Shown piece by piece: positions 39,443 through 53,000 of a DNA stretch of 64,000 bases (position 1 is its first letter; each line of letters opens with the position of its first letter). The notes beneath the pieces were generated by a model that had not been told where the DNA came from, searched no databases, and worked only from the letters and a program-made list of their open reading frames with translations. Source of the DNA: Scylla paramamosain (Eukaryota; Arthropoda; Malacostraca; Decapoda; Portunidae); NCBI RefSeq assembly GCF_035594125.1, contig NC_087191.1:6149967-6213966 (forward strand). Direction: 5' to 3'. The translations under genes and the position numbers were made by a program.

Positions 39443-41558
39443 AACATTAGTGTTTTTGAGCGTACAAAACGCTAAAATGTGAGCAAAGAAACATTTATGG
39501 GAAACTTTAGCAAAAAAATTCTTATTTCAGTGTCTTTTAACTTGTTAGGTACTAGACCCCATATTGCATGCAAAGAACTCTATTTAAGGAAACGAAACGA
39601 TATTAACAGAAACGTGTATTATGAGTGTTTTTATTTTTATTTTTTTATGTACCAAAACGCTAAAACACGTGAATATTCCTCTATATGAGAGAGAAAAAAA
39701 AAAACATTAACAAAACCAGTAGCAAAACCACCAGAAACTTGTTATTTAGGTGTTTTGAGCGTATTAGGCAGCAAAACGCTAAAAAAGCAAGGAAAACACC
39801 CTATATGGGAAAACAAGATAACATTAACAAAATCGAGTGTTTTTGAGCTTCTTACGTACCAAAACGATAAAAGGCGTCCAAAACAATATTATCAAAAAAC
39901 GTATGTTCTGAGATTTTTTTTAGCTTGTAAGGTAACAAAACTCCAAAATGTATGCAAATTACCCTATATAGGTAAAAGAAACGATATTAACATAAAGGTG
40001 TATTATGTCGTTCTCAGCTTCATAGATGCCAAAAGTCTAAAACACGTGAATAATACTATACTTGCAGAAACAAAACAACATTACCAAAAGCGTACTTTAT
40101 GGGGTTTTTTTTCCCCATGATAGGTACCAAAACGCCTAAAAGCATAGTGAACACCATACATAAAAAAAAAAAAAACAGACCAACATTTCGAATAACTTGT
40201 ATGCTAAGTGTTTTTGAGCTTGTTAGATAAAAAAAAACACCAAAGTGCATGCAAGACAACCTGTATAGGAAAAGCAATCAATATTAACAAAAACTTGTCT
40301 TTTGAGTGTTTTTTCAGTTTCTTACGTACTAAAACTTTAAAACGCATGAAAAACACCCTTTATGGAGAAAGAGGACAACATTACTATAAACGCGTGTTTT
40401 GAGACTTTTCCCGATCATTAGCTACCAAAACGCCAAAATGCAGACAGCATACTATTTGATGTAAAGAAATTATATTACCGGAAACGTGTCATTTGAGTGT
40501 TTTGACCATATTAGAAACCAACCCCACAAAAAAAAAAAAGAACATGGAAAACACTCTATATAGGAAAAAAAAAATATATAACATCGAAAACGTGTCTTTT
40601 GAATGTTTTTGAGCTTCTTATGTACCGAATTTCTAAAAAGCATGCAAAACATCTTTTATGGTGTAATAGAACATTACCAGAAATGTGTGTTTTGAGTGTT
40701 TTTGAGCTTGTTGGGTACGAAAACGCCAAAATGCACACAAATTAACGGACATTGAGAAACGAAAAGTTATTAAGAAAAAAATATTATTATGAGTGTTTTT
40801 CAACATCTTATGTACGAAAACACTAAAACACGTGAATATCACTCTATATGGAGAAAAAAGCATTAACCAAAGAAATGGGGTTTTTCCTCATGTTAGGTAC
40901 GACAATCTATACAGAATACCATATAGAAAAAACAGAACAACATTACCAAAAACGTATATTATAAGTGTTTTGAGCTTCTTAGGTAATAAAATACTGAAAC
41001 ACGTGATTAGCACACCCATTTAGGCGTTTTGGTTTCTAAAAAGCTGGAAAACGCTTTAATCATACGTTTTTGGTAATGTCTCATGATAAAGGCTATTGTG
41101 CACGCGTTTTAGCATTTTGGAACGTAAGAAGCTCAAAAACACTCAAACGACACCATTTTGAAAATGTTGTTTTGATTTTTATATAGAGTGTCTTCCATGC
41201 TCTTTAGAGTTTTGGTGCCTAACGCTGAAAAGCCCCGAAATATTTTTTTTTTTTCTGGGAATGTCGTCTCTTTACCCTATAGAGGGTGAAATTGATGAAT
41301 CTTTGCGTATTGGTACGTAATAAGCTGAAAAACACTCAAAATACACGTTTTTGGCAATATTATTCTGTTTCTCCATGAAGTTTCTTTTCTATGCAGTATA
41401 GTGTTTTGGTACGTAAAAAGCTGAAAACACTCAAAAGACACGTTTTTGTTTGTTTCTCCAGTATAGCTTACTTTGCATGCACTTTGGCGTTTTCGAAAAC
41501 ACTACTATGTTTTTGTACCCTAAATGAGGAAAGGAAACACGATTTCCAGAAAAGTGCC
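39443..41558 (+). repeat. Segmental duplication C, copy 1
   Basis: This segment (including an inner minus-strand block) matches 42,771-44,991, and from 39,574 onward also 62,413-64,000. Shared markers are the aaaatgtgagcaaagaaac start (first two copies only), accagtagcaaaaccaccag, gcatagtgaacaccatacat, gaccaacatt and the same strand switch after cacgtgattag. It ends at gatttccagaaaagtgcct, where an (AT)n array begins; the partner at 44,991 continues as normal satellite. Three copies of one segment within 25 kb indicate recent local amplification. Confidence 0.9.
41016..41494 (-). repeat. Small inverted block in duplication C copy 1
   Basis: Plus-strand satellite stops at cacgtgattagcac, reads on the minus strand from acccatttaggcgttttgg, and returns to plus through the palindrome gttttcgaaaac at 41,489-41,500. 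Its length, about 480 bp, is close to five monomers. Equivalent blocks are at 44,486-44,917 and from 63,821 to the window end, so it predates the duplications. Confidence 0.9.
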
Positions 41559-42455
<897 letters not shown>

Positions 42456-42770
42456 AATATTACCAAAAACATATCTTTTGAGTGTTTTTCATCTTCGTAC
42501 GTACCGAAACTCTAAAAGGGATTGAAAACGCACTTTACTGAGAAATAGAACATTAAAAAAAACGTGTGTTTTAAGTGTTTTTAAGTTAGGTACCAAAACG
42601 ACAGAATGCATGTAGAATACCTTGTCTGGAGTAACTAAAAGATAGTACCTGCAACGTGCCATTTTGGAATTTTTGAGCAAATTAGGACACAAAAAGCTAA
42701 AAAGCATGGAAATAGCTCTATATGAGAAAAGAAAACAACATTGTCAAAAACGTTTCTTTTTTGTGTTTTT
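42456..42770 (+). repeat. Plus-strand satellite between duplications D and C copy 2
   Basis: About three monomers of the 97-bp family, with cttcgtacgtaccg, ttaggtaccaaaacgac and caaattaggacac boxes. The segment has no counterpart in the second D/C junction at 62,412, where it appears to be missing. Nothing else is visible in it. Confidence 0.8.
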
Positions 42771-43827
42771 GAGAGTACAAAACACTAAAATGTGAGCAAA
42801 GAAACATTTATGGGAAACTTTAGCAAACAATTCTTATCTCAGTCTTTTAACTTGTTAGGTACCCATATTGCCCCATAAACCCCATATTGCATGCAAAGGA
42901 CCCTATTTGAGGAAACTAAACGATATTAACGGAAACGTGTATTATGAGTGTTTTTTTTATCTACCAAAACACTAAAACACGTGAATATTACTCTATATGA
43001 GGAAAAAAAAACATTAACAAAACCAGTAGCAAAACATCACCAGAAACTTGTCATTTAGGTGTTTTGAGCATATTAGGCAGCAAAACGCTTAAAAAGCAAG
43101 GAAAACACCCTATATGGGAAAACGAGATAACCTTAACAAAATCGAGTGTATTTGAGCTTCTTACGTACCAAAACGATGTCCGAAACAATATTAGCAAAAA
43201 CGTTATGTTCTTATATTTTTTTAGCTTGTTAGGTAACAAAACGCCAAAATGTATGCAAATTACCCTATATAGGTAAATGAAACGATATTAACATAAAGGT
43301 GTATTATGTCTTTTTTCAGCTTCATAGATACCAAAAGTCTAAAACACGTAAATAATTCTATATTTGGAGAAACAAAACAAAATTACCAAAAGCGTACTTT
43401 ATGAGTTTTTTCCCCATGATAGGTACCAAAACGCCTAAAAGCATAGTGAACACCATACATGAAGAAACAGACCAACATTACGAAAAACTTATATGCTGAG
43501 TGTTTTTGAGCTTGTTAGATACAAAAACACCAAAGTGCATGCAAGACAACCTGTATAGGAAAAGCAATCAATATTAACAAAAACTTGTCTTTTGAGTGTT
43601 TTTCAGTTTCTTACGTACTAAAACTCTAAAACACATGAAAAACACCCTTTATGGAGAAAGAGGACATTACTATAAACGCGTTTTTTGAGTTTTCCCGATC
43701 ATTAGCTACCAAAACGCCAAAATGCAGACAGCACACTATTTGATGTAAAGAAATTATGTTACCGGAAACGTGTCATTTCAGTGTTTTGAGCATATTAGAA
43801 ACCAACCCCAACAAAAAAATAAATAAA

Positions 43828-44049
<222 letters not shown>

Positions 44050-44485
44050 ACATCGAAAACGTGTCTTTTGAATGTTTTTGAACTTCTTACGTACCAAATT
44101 TCTAAAAAGCGTGCAAAACTTCCTTTATGGTGAAATAGAACATTACCAAAAATGTGTGTTTTGAGTCTTTTTTGAGCTTGTTGGGTACGAAAACGCCAAA
44201 ATGCACACAAATTAACGGACATTGACAAACTAAAAGTTATTAAGAAAAAAATATTATTATGAGTGTTTTTTAACTTATGTACGAAAACACTAAAACACAT
44301 GAATATCACTCTATATGGAGAAAAAAAACATTAACCAAAAAAATGGGTGTTTTCCTCATGTTAGGTACGACAATCTATACAGAATACCATATATGAAAAA
44401 CAGAAAAACATTACCAAAAACGTATATTATAAGTGTTTTTGAGCTTCTTAGGTAATAAAATACTGAAACACGTGATTAGTACATA

Positions 44486-44917
44486 TATTTAGGCGTTTTG
44501 GTTTCTAAAAAGCTGGAAAACGCTTAAATCATACGTTTTTGGTAATGTCTCCCGATAAAGGCTATTTATCGTTTTAGCATTTTGGAACGTAAGAAGCTCA
44601 AAAACACTCAAAAGACACCATTTTGATAATGTTGTTTTGATTTCTATATAGAGTGTCTTCCATGCTCTTTAGAGTTTTGGTGCTAACGTTGAAAAGCACC
44701 GAAATAAAATGAAATGCATGAATTTTTGCGTATTGGTACGTAATAAGCTTAAAAACATTCAAAATACACGTTTTTGGCAGTAATATTTTGTTTCTCCATG
44801 AAGTTTCTTTTCCATGCATTTTAGTGTTTTGGTACGTAAACAGCTGAAAACAATCAAAAGACACGTTTTTGTTTGTTTCTCCCGTATAGCTTACTTTGCA
44901 TGCACTTTGGTGTTTTC
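44486..44917 (-). repeat. Small inverted block in duplication C copy 2
   Basis: This is the counterpart of 41,016-41,494, with the same left switch (cacgtgattag then atttaggcg) and the same palindromic right switch gttttcgaaaac at 44,912-44,923. It is about 430 bp, shortened by small deletions. Several bases differ, but both junctions are preserved. Confidence 0.88.
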
Positions 44918-44991
44918 GAAAACACTACTAATACATGTTTTTGTTCCCTATATGAGGAAAGGGAACGCGATTTCCAGAAAAGTGCCTATTG

Positions 44992-45644
44992 AATGTTTAT
45001 TAGCGTGCTAGGCACCAAAACGCTAAAAAGCATGGAAAACACCCTATAAAGGAAAACAAAACAACTTAACCAAAAACGTGTGTTTTCAGTGTTTTTGAGT
45101 TTCTTACCTACCGAAACGCTAAATCGCATGAAAAAAAAAAAAAAAAACACAGAGAAATAATATTACCAAAAACAAATATTTCGAGTTTATTTGAGTTAGT
45201 TAAGCAGAAAAACGCCAAAAGCATATATAGTATCTTGAATGGGAAAATGAAAAGACGTCACTAAAATGTGTACTATTGGTGTGTGTTTTTTTTTAACTTA
45301 TTAGGTACGAAGTCGCTAAAATGCATGAATAACACTCTATATGAAATAACATTAACAAAAACGTATATTTTCAATGTTTTCACATTGTTATGAATGAAAA
45401 CGCCATAATGCATGTAAAGCCCCCTATTTGGGGAAAAAAAACGAGATTTCAGAAACGTGTCTAAAATATGTTCTTCAGCGTGTTAGGTACAAAAATGCTA
45501 AAAAGCATACAAATCACCTGATATGGGAATACAAAACAACATTAAGAAAACGTTTCTTTTGAGTGTTCTACCTACCAAAACGAAAAAAAAAAAAAACATA
45601 GAAAACATCCTTTATGGAGAAACAGAATAACTTTACCAAAAACA
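44992..45644 (+). repeat. Plus-strand pentamer-type satellite
   Basis: About seven ordinary monomers, including gtgctaggcacc with aaaaagcatgg (c), cttacctaccgaaacgctaaatcgc (d) and a gaataacactc a-type monomer at about 45,325. The segment leads without a strand change into duplication A copy 2. No gene and no simple repeat longer than a poly-A run of about 17 at 45,130 is present. Confidence 0.82.
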
Positions 45645-48006
45645 AGTTTTTTTTAATGTTTTATAAGATTGTTACGTAAAAAAACGCCTAAATGAATCGA
45701 AAATACCCTATATGGGGGAAAAATCAAAAGACATTACGAGAAACAAGTATTATGAGTGTTTTTGACCTTCTTAGTATCAAAAGGGTAAAACGCATGAATA
45801 ACGCTCTATATGGAGAAAAAGAACAATATTGCCAAAAAAAACGTGCATTTTGAGTGTTATGACATTGTTAGTTACCAAAAAGCCAAAATGCATGCAAAGA
45901 CCCATATATAGATACATGAAACGACATTAAAAACGCATGAAAATACCCTATATGGAGAAACAGAATACATTTACCGAAAACGTGTATTTTGAGTGTCTTT
46001 GAGCTTATTATGTACAAAATCGCCTATCATCAAACAAAACACCCTGCATATGGAAATGAAAGGACATTACGAGAAACGTTTGTTATGTTTTTTTTATTTT
46101 TTTATTTCTCTCTTAAGTACCAAATCAGTAAAAAGCTTCAATAGTGCTCTGAAGAAAAAGAACAAACTTACCAAAAACGTGTATTTTTTTACATTGATAA
46201 TTACCAAAATCCCAATATGCAAGTAAAGCAACCTATATGAAGAAATGAAACGAAATCACTAGAAACTTGTCTTTTCTTATTTTTTGAGCGTGTTAGGCAC
46301 CAAATCAGTAAGAAGCAACGAAATCATCCTATAGGGGAATACAAAACTACTAAAACGTCTCTTTAGAGTGTTTTTTTTTTTTTTAGGTTCTTACGAACTA
46401 AAATGTCAAAATACATGCAAACACCCTATTAGGTACCAAAGCACCAAAAAGAGCCTATATGAGGAAATGAAAGGACATGACAAAAAACGTGTATTATGAG
46501 TTTTTTGTTTATCAGTATCTTAGGCACCATAACGCTAAAATAAATGAGAAGCACACTGTATGGAGAAAGAGAAAAACATTACCAAAATCATGTAATTTGA
46601 ACGTTTTTTTCACATTGTCAGGTAGCAAAACACCATAATGCTTGCTCGCTATACGAGAAAATTAAACAACGATGTAAGAAATGTGTTTTTATGTGTTTTT
46701 CAGCGTGTTATGCACGAAAACGCTAAATAGCATGGAAAGCACTTTATATAGAAATGCAAAATAACATTACTAAAAGCATGTCTTTTAAGTGTTTTAAACT
46801 TTTTACGTTCCAAAACGCTAAAACACGTGCAACAAACACGAATAACCCTACCAAATAGAAAAAAACCTTACCAAAAACGTGTATTTTGAGTCTTTTTCAG
46901 TCTGTTACATACATCAACTTAAAAATGCATGTAAAGCACCCTGTATGTGGAAACGATAGGACATTACGAGAAACATGCATTATCAGTGTTTTGAGTCTCT
47001 TAGGTACCAAACACTAAACGGCCTGAATGAAAATTGAATATATCCTATATCTCTTAATGGAGAAACAGAACATCACTAAGAATGTGTTTTCTAGTGTTTT
47101 TTTTTTTTACCTTGTTATGTACCAAAACGTCAAAAAAACATACGAAGCATCCTATATGGGGAAATAGAAAGACATTAGGAGAAACAAGTTTTGTTAGTGT
47201 TTTTGAGCTTCCTAAATACCAAAACGCTAAAACGCATGAATAGCACCCTATATAGAGAAAAGGAACAACATTAGCTAAAACCTTTATTTTGAGCGTTTTT
47301 CACATTATGTAGCAAAACATCATAATGCATGCAGATCCCTATATGAAGAAGCAAAACTATATTACAGGAAATGTGTCTTTTGAGTGTTTACTTGAGTGTT
47401 AGGAATCAAAATGCTAAAAGCATTGAAAGCACACTATTTGGCGATATAAAATAACATTACCAAGAAAGTATCTTCAGAGTGTTTTTGACCTTCTTACGTC
47501 CAAAATCGCTGAAAAGCATGCAAAACAACCTTTATGGAGAAACAGAATAACATTACCAAAAACTTGTATTTTGATTGTTTTTGTGCTTGTTAAGTACAAT
47601 AATGCCAAATTACACGCAAAGCATCCTACATGGAGAAAACAAAGGACATTACGAGAAAAGTGTATTATGAGAGATTTTGAGCTTTTTAGGTACCAAGACT
47701 CAAAAACACATGATTAGCACTTTATATGGAAAAACAACTCTACCGAAAACTTTTACTCTTTTTATATTGTTAAGTACCAAAAGACAAAATGCATTGGAAG
47801 CCCCCTTTATCGGGAAACGAAATGACATTATCATCAACGTGCCTTTTGAGTGTTTATCAACGTGTTAGACACCAGAACGCTAAAAAGCATGGAAAGCACT
47901 CTATAAAGGAATACAAAACAACATTACTAAAAACGTGTTTTATAGGTTCTTATGTACAGAAACGCTAAAACCCATGCAAAACACCCTTTATGGAGAAGCG
48001 AAATAA
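45645..48006 (+). repeat. Pentamer-type satellite block, duplication A copy 2 (left part)
   Basis: Matches 16,540-18,888 monomer by monomer, starting at ttataagattgttacgtaaaa, with an offset of about 29.1 kb. On its left is pentamer-type satellite, whereas copy 1 has 11-mer satellite there, so this is a true duplication edge. It keeps a little more sequence than copy 1 in places; for example, cttaggcaccataacgc at about 46,520-46,590 is a fuller monomer. It ends at the same interrupted type-d monomer where the old CR1 inserted. Confidence 0.92.
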
Positions 48007-50010
48007 ATATTTCGTTGAAAAATTACATTCAGGACAGTTAGGGAACATCCCTTACAGAAGAAAAAGATCGCAGAAGAATGATCCTAAATGGATGACTGAG
48101 GTTAAAACACTACATAGGGCGAAGGAGAAGTATATATGAGATTAAAGACAGGGGAAGTGGTTTTAAGGCCATAATATAATGAATTAGAAAAGTCAGGAGT
48201 TTAACAAGGAAAGCTAAAAATAGTTATGAATTAAAGGTAGCCAGCCAAGCGAAGATGGACCTCAAGGGATTTTATCAGGCATATAAGACGAAGAATAGAG
48301 AAACAATAGTTCCTTAAAGACAGCAGAATGGGACCTGCTTAGTTGTTGAGAGGAGATTAGTAAAATTGTGAGCGAGTATTTTTTAATTGTCTTTGCAAAG
48401 GAAAACATGCAGGATTTGCCGAATAGTGAGAAGGTATTTAGAGTAGAAGAGGATGAGAAACTAACAGATATTACCATAACTAAAAGAGATAGTGGAACAG
48501 GAGATAGATAAGTTGAAAAGTTCAAGTAACCAGGATCAGATGAAATATATTCCACAGTATTTAAGGAAAGGAAAAAGGTTATAAGTAATCTGTTAGTTTC
48601 TGTCCTTAGGAAATCACTTTAGTCATGTGAGGTATCGGTAATTTGGAGGCAGGCGAATATAGTACCTACCTTTAAGAAAGGAGATAAAACGTTAACGTCT
48701 AACCTGTCAGCTTAACTTCTGTTGAATGTAAAATAATGGAGTCAATAATAGCGAAGAACATTTAAGAGCATTTAGAAAAACATAACTTGATAACTCAGTT
48801 ACAGCACGGCTTCTGGAATGAGGAGTCTTACCTGAGAAACTTGGTAAGTTTATACAGTAAGGTTTACAAGGCGGCAGATAATGATGATACTTATGGCATC
48901 CTATATCAGGACTTTAGTAAAGCGTTTGACAAGGTACCCCATCAGAGGCTACTGAGAAATGTTAGGGCACACGAGAGAGATGAGTTGTTTAGATTGGATA
49001 AGGTCATGGCTAAGCGTCAGGCGAGTGTTGTAATAAACGGCTCTAAATCGGAGTATGGTCAAGTAATTAGTGGGGTGACAAAGGGATTATTAGTATTAGG
49101 GCAGATGTTGTTTGTAATATATGTCAATGGCTTGGATAGTGGAATTAGTAGTGTTGTTAGTAAATTTACGGATGACACGAGAATATGTAGATTAATTAGG
49201 TCAGAATCGCATACCATCGCCTTGCAGGCAGATTTTAATAGGTTGAACCAATGGACGGACAGATGGCAAATGCAGTAGTTACACAATGAACAACCAATTT
49301 CTGGTAGGTTCAGGGTAAGTAAAAGATTTGAAATTTAAGGTTATATCTGAACTCCGTCTAAGAAAGCAATGGAAAGAGGCCAGAAACAAAGCAAATAGTG
49401 TATTATGATTCATTTTCAGGAGTGCTAAAAGTAGAACTCCCGAAGTAATATTAAAGTTACATTTGGCGCTGGTCAGACTTCATCTAGACTACGCTGTCCA
49501 ATTCTGGTCACCACATCACAGGAAGGATAAATAAAGGTCTATTAGAATCAGTACAAAGGAAAATGACTAAAAGGATACAGGGGATGAGGAGTATTCCTTA
49601 CGAAGCGATATTCAAGCTGTTAAATTTACCTTCTTTAAAGAGACGTAGATTAAGAGTGGACCTAAAAGAAGTCTTTTAGTGGTATATGGGTTATAATAAA
49701 GGGAACATAAGGAAAATTCTTAGAATCCGTAAATATGATAGAACAAGAAAAACGGGTTCAAGCCTGAAAACTTGATGTTCACAAAGGAGACAGGAAGGAA
49801 TTGGTTCTCAAATAGAGTAGTAGATGATTGGAACGGACGTATTAATCAAGTTGTTAGTGCTGAGGCATTTGGGAACTGTAAGAAAAAATTACACATTTAT
49901 GGATGGGGATGATAGGTGGAAATAGGTAGGCATATTTCATACAAGTACTGCCACGTGTAGGCCTGATGCCTTCTTGCAGATTTACTTATTTCTTATGTTC
50001 TTATGTTCTT
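48007..50010 (+). mobile_element. Old CR1-like retrotransposon, duplication A copy 2, uninterrupted
   Basis: It begins at the same satellite base as the element at 18,889 and ends with the same TTCTTATG-type tail (about 49,985-50,010) before attaccaaaagcgtg. It is about 2.0 kb, 5'-truncated, with linker, RT and thumb regions recognisable. It lacks the nested younger copy, so it shows the pre-insertion state (ggttataagtaatctgtt at about 48,577). It carries private lesions, including a deletion of about 56 bp near 49,275 that joins aaatgcag to tagttacac. Confidence 0.9.
48787..49278 (+). pseudogene. Degenerate RT fragment of the old CR1-like element
   Basis: The longest open piece of this copy reads QHGFWNEESYLRNLVSLYSK, then QDFSKAFDKVPHQRLL (first catalytic Asp kept), VVINGSKSEYGQVISG, GVTKGLLVLGQ (altered GVPQGSVLGP motif, as at about 21,100) and KFTDDTRICRLIRS, where the usual FADD has become FTDD. 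It stops at QWTDRWQMQ because of a deletion. Further pieces follow in other frames to about 49,900 (ALVRLHLDYAVQFW, PYEAIFKLLNL, NWFSNRVVDDWNG). It is non-functional. Confidence 0.87.
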
Positions 50011-53000
50011 ATTACCAAAAGCGTGTATTTTCAGTGTTTTTCAGCTATTACGTGAATGAAAAATGCCAAAATCCATGCAAAGCACCCTATATGAAGAAAA
50101 AGAGCGACATTACGAGAAACGTGCATTATGCGTGTTTTTGAGATTCTTAGGTACCAAAACGCTGAAACTCATGAATAACACTCTTAATTGAGATACAGAA
50201 CAACCTTACCAAATGCGTGTATTTTGAGTGTTTTTCACATTCTTAGTTACCAAAACCCCAAATTGCATGCGAAACTAGCTTTATGTGGAAAAAAAAATGA
50301 CATTAGCAGAAGAGTGCCTTTTGAGTGTTTTTGAGCGTGTTAGGCAATAAAGCACTAAAAAGCAGGGCAATCACATTACATGGGAATAAAACCAAATTTT
50401 ACCAAGAACTTGCCTTTAAGTGTTTTTGAGCTCCTTACATATTGAAACGCTAAAACGCATGCAAAACACCCTTTATGGAGAAACAGAAAAACATTACCAA
50501 AAACATGTATTTTGAGTGTTTTTGATCATGTTACTTATAAAAACGCTTAAATACATGCAAAGAACCCTATATTTGGGAAACGAAAGGACATTATGAGAAA
50601 CGTGTATTATGAGTGTTTTTAAGTTCCTTAAGTACCAAAAAGCTAAAACCCACAAATAACACTCTTTATAGAGAAAAATAAATAAATAAAAAATAGCAAT
50701 TTTTTTTTTGTTATTCATCTTCATAGGTACCAAGATGCCAAAATTCTGGCAAAATTCAGGGAAATTATGTGGAAAAAAGAACATTATCAAAAAAGTTAAT
50801 TATAGATTTTTTTCGGACTGTTATGTACCAAACCCTAAAAAGCATGCAAAGCCACCTATATATGGAAATTAAACGACTTTACAAGAAACCTGTCTTTTGA
50901 GTGTTTTTTTTAGCATGATAGGCACCAAAACGATAAAACCCATTGAAGTCACTCAATATGGGAATCCAAAAGAAAATTACTGAAAACATGTCTTCTCAGT
51001 GTTTTACGTAGAAAAAACGCTAAAACGGATGCAAACCAACCAATACGAAGAAATAGAAAAACATCACCAAAAAGGTATATTTTGAGTGTTTTTGAACTTG
51101 TTACCTACAAAAAAACGCGAAAATGCATGCAAAGCACTCTATATTGGGAAACAAAAGAACATTACGAGAAACGTGTATAATGAGTGTTTTATAGTTTCAC
51201 AAGGTCCACAAGGCAAAAAACACAAAAAACTCGTATATATGGAAAAGTTTCTTAGATACCAAAATGCTGAAACTCATAACACTCTTAATTGAAAAACAGA
51301 ACAACCTTACTAAATGCGTGTATTTTGAGTGTTTTTTTTTTTTTTCACATTCTTAGTTAAAAAAAAAACGAAATTCCATGCGAATATAGCTTTATGTGGG
51401 AAAAAAATGACATTACCAGAAAAGTGTCTTTTGAGTGTTTTTGAGAGTGTTAGGCAATAAAGCACTAAAAAGCAGGGCAATCACATTACATGGAATAAAA
51501 CCAACGTTTACCAAGAACTTGCCTTTAAGTGTTTTTCAGCTCCTTATATGCGCTAAAACGCATACAAAACACACTTTATATAGAAACAAAATAACATTAC
51601 CAACAACAGGTACTTTAAGTGTTTTTTAATCATGTTATCTATAAAAACGCTTAAATACATGCAAAGAACCTTATGTTTGGTAAAGGAAAGGATATTACGA
51701 GAAACGTGTATTATGAGTGTTTTTAAGTTCCTTAAGAACCAAAAAGCTAAAACCCACAAGTAACACTCTTTATTTTAAAAAAAAAAAATAGATAGATAAA
51801 TAGAAAAATAGGAATTTTTTAAATTTTTTTTAATCATCTTCATAGGTACCGAGATGCCAAATTCTGGCAAAATTCAGGGCAATTATGTGATAAAAGATCA
51901 TTATCAAAAAAGATAATTTTAGCTTTTTTTTCAGATTGTTATTTACCAAACCCTAAAGTGCATGGAAAGCCACCTATATAAGGAAATTAAACGACTTTAC
52001 CAGAAACCTGTCTTTTGAGTGATTTTCAGCTTGTTAGGCATCAAAACGAAAAATAATATGGAAGTATCTCTATATGAGAATCCAAAACAAAACACTGAAA
52101 ACGGGTCTTTTCTGTGTTTTAGGTAGAAAAACGCTAAAACGGATGTAAACCAACCAATATGAAGAAATAGAATATTACCAAAAAGGTATATTTTGAGTGT
52201 TTTTAATCTTGTTACCTACAAAAAACGCGAAAAGGATGCAAAGCACTCTATATTGGGAAACAAAAGGACATTACGAGAAACGTGAATAATAAGTGTTTTA
52301 TAGTTTCACAAGAACCACAAAGCAAAAAACGCAAAAACTCGTGTATGTGGAGAAGTTTCTTAGTTACCAAAACGCTGGTACTCATAAATAACACTCTTAA
52401 GTGAGAAACATAACAACCTTACGAAATGCGTGTATTTTGAGTGTTTTTCACATTCTTATTTACCAAAACCACAAATTGCATGCAAAACTAGCTTTATGTT
52501 GGTAACAAATGACATTACCAGAAAAGTGACTTTGGGTGTTTTTGAGCGTGTTAGGCAATAAAGCACTAAAAAGCAGGGCAATAACATTACTTGGGAATGA
52601 AACCAACTTCTACCAAAAACTTGCCTTTATTTTTTTTTGAGCTCCTTACATACCAAAACGCTAAAACGAAGGCAAAACACCTTTTATGGAGAATTAGAAT
52701 AACATTACCAAAAACATGTATTTTGAGTGTTTTTGATCATGCTACCTATAAAAACGCGAAAATACATGCAAAGAACCCTATGTTTGGGAAACGAAAAGAC
52801 ATTACGAGAAACGTGTATTATGAGTGTTTTTAAGTTCCTTAAGAACCAAAAAAACTAAAACCCACAAATAACACTCTTTATAAAGAAAAAAAATAAATAA
52901 ATATATAAAAAAATCGGCATTTTTTTTTTTTTTTTTTTTTTTGTTATTCATCTTCATAGGTACCTAGATGCCAAAATTCTGGGAAAATTCTGGGCAATTA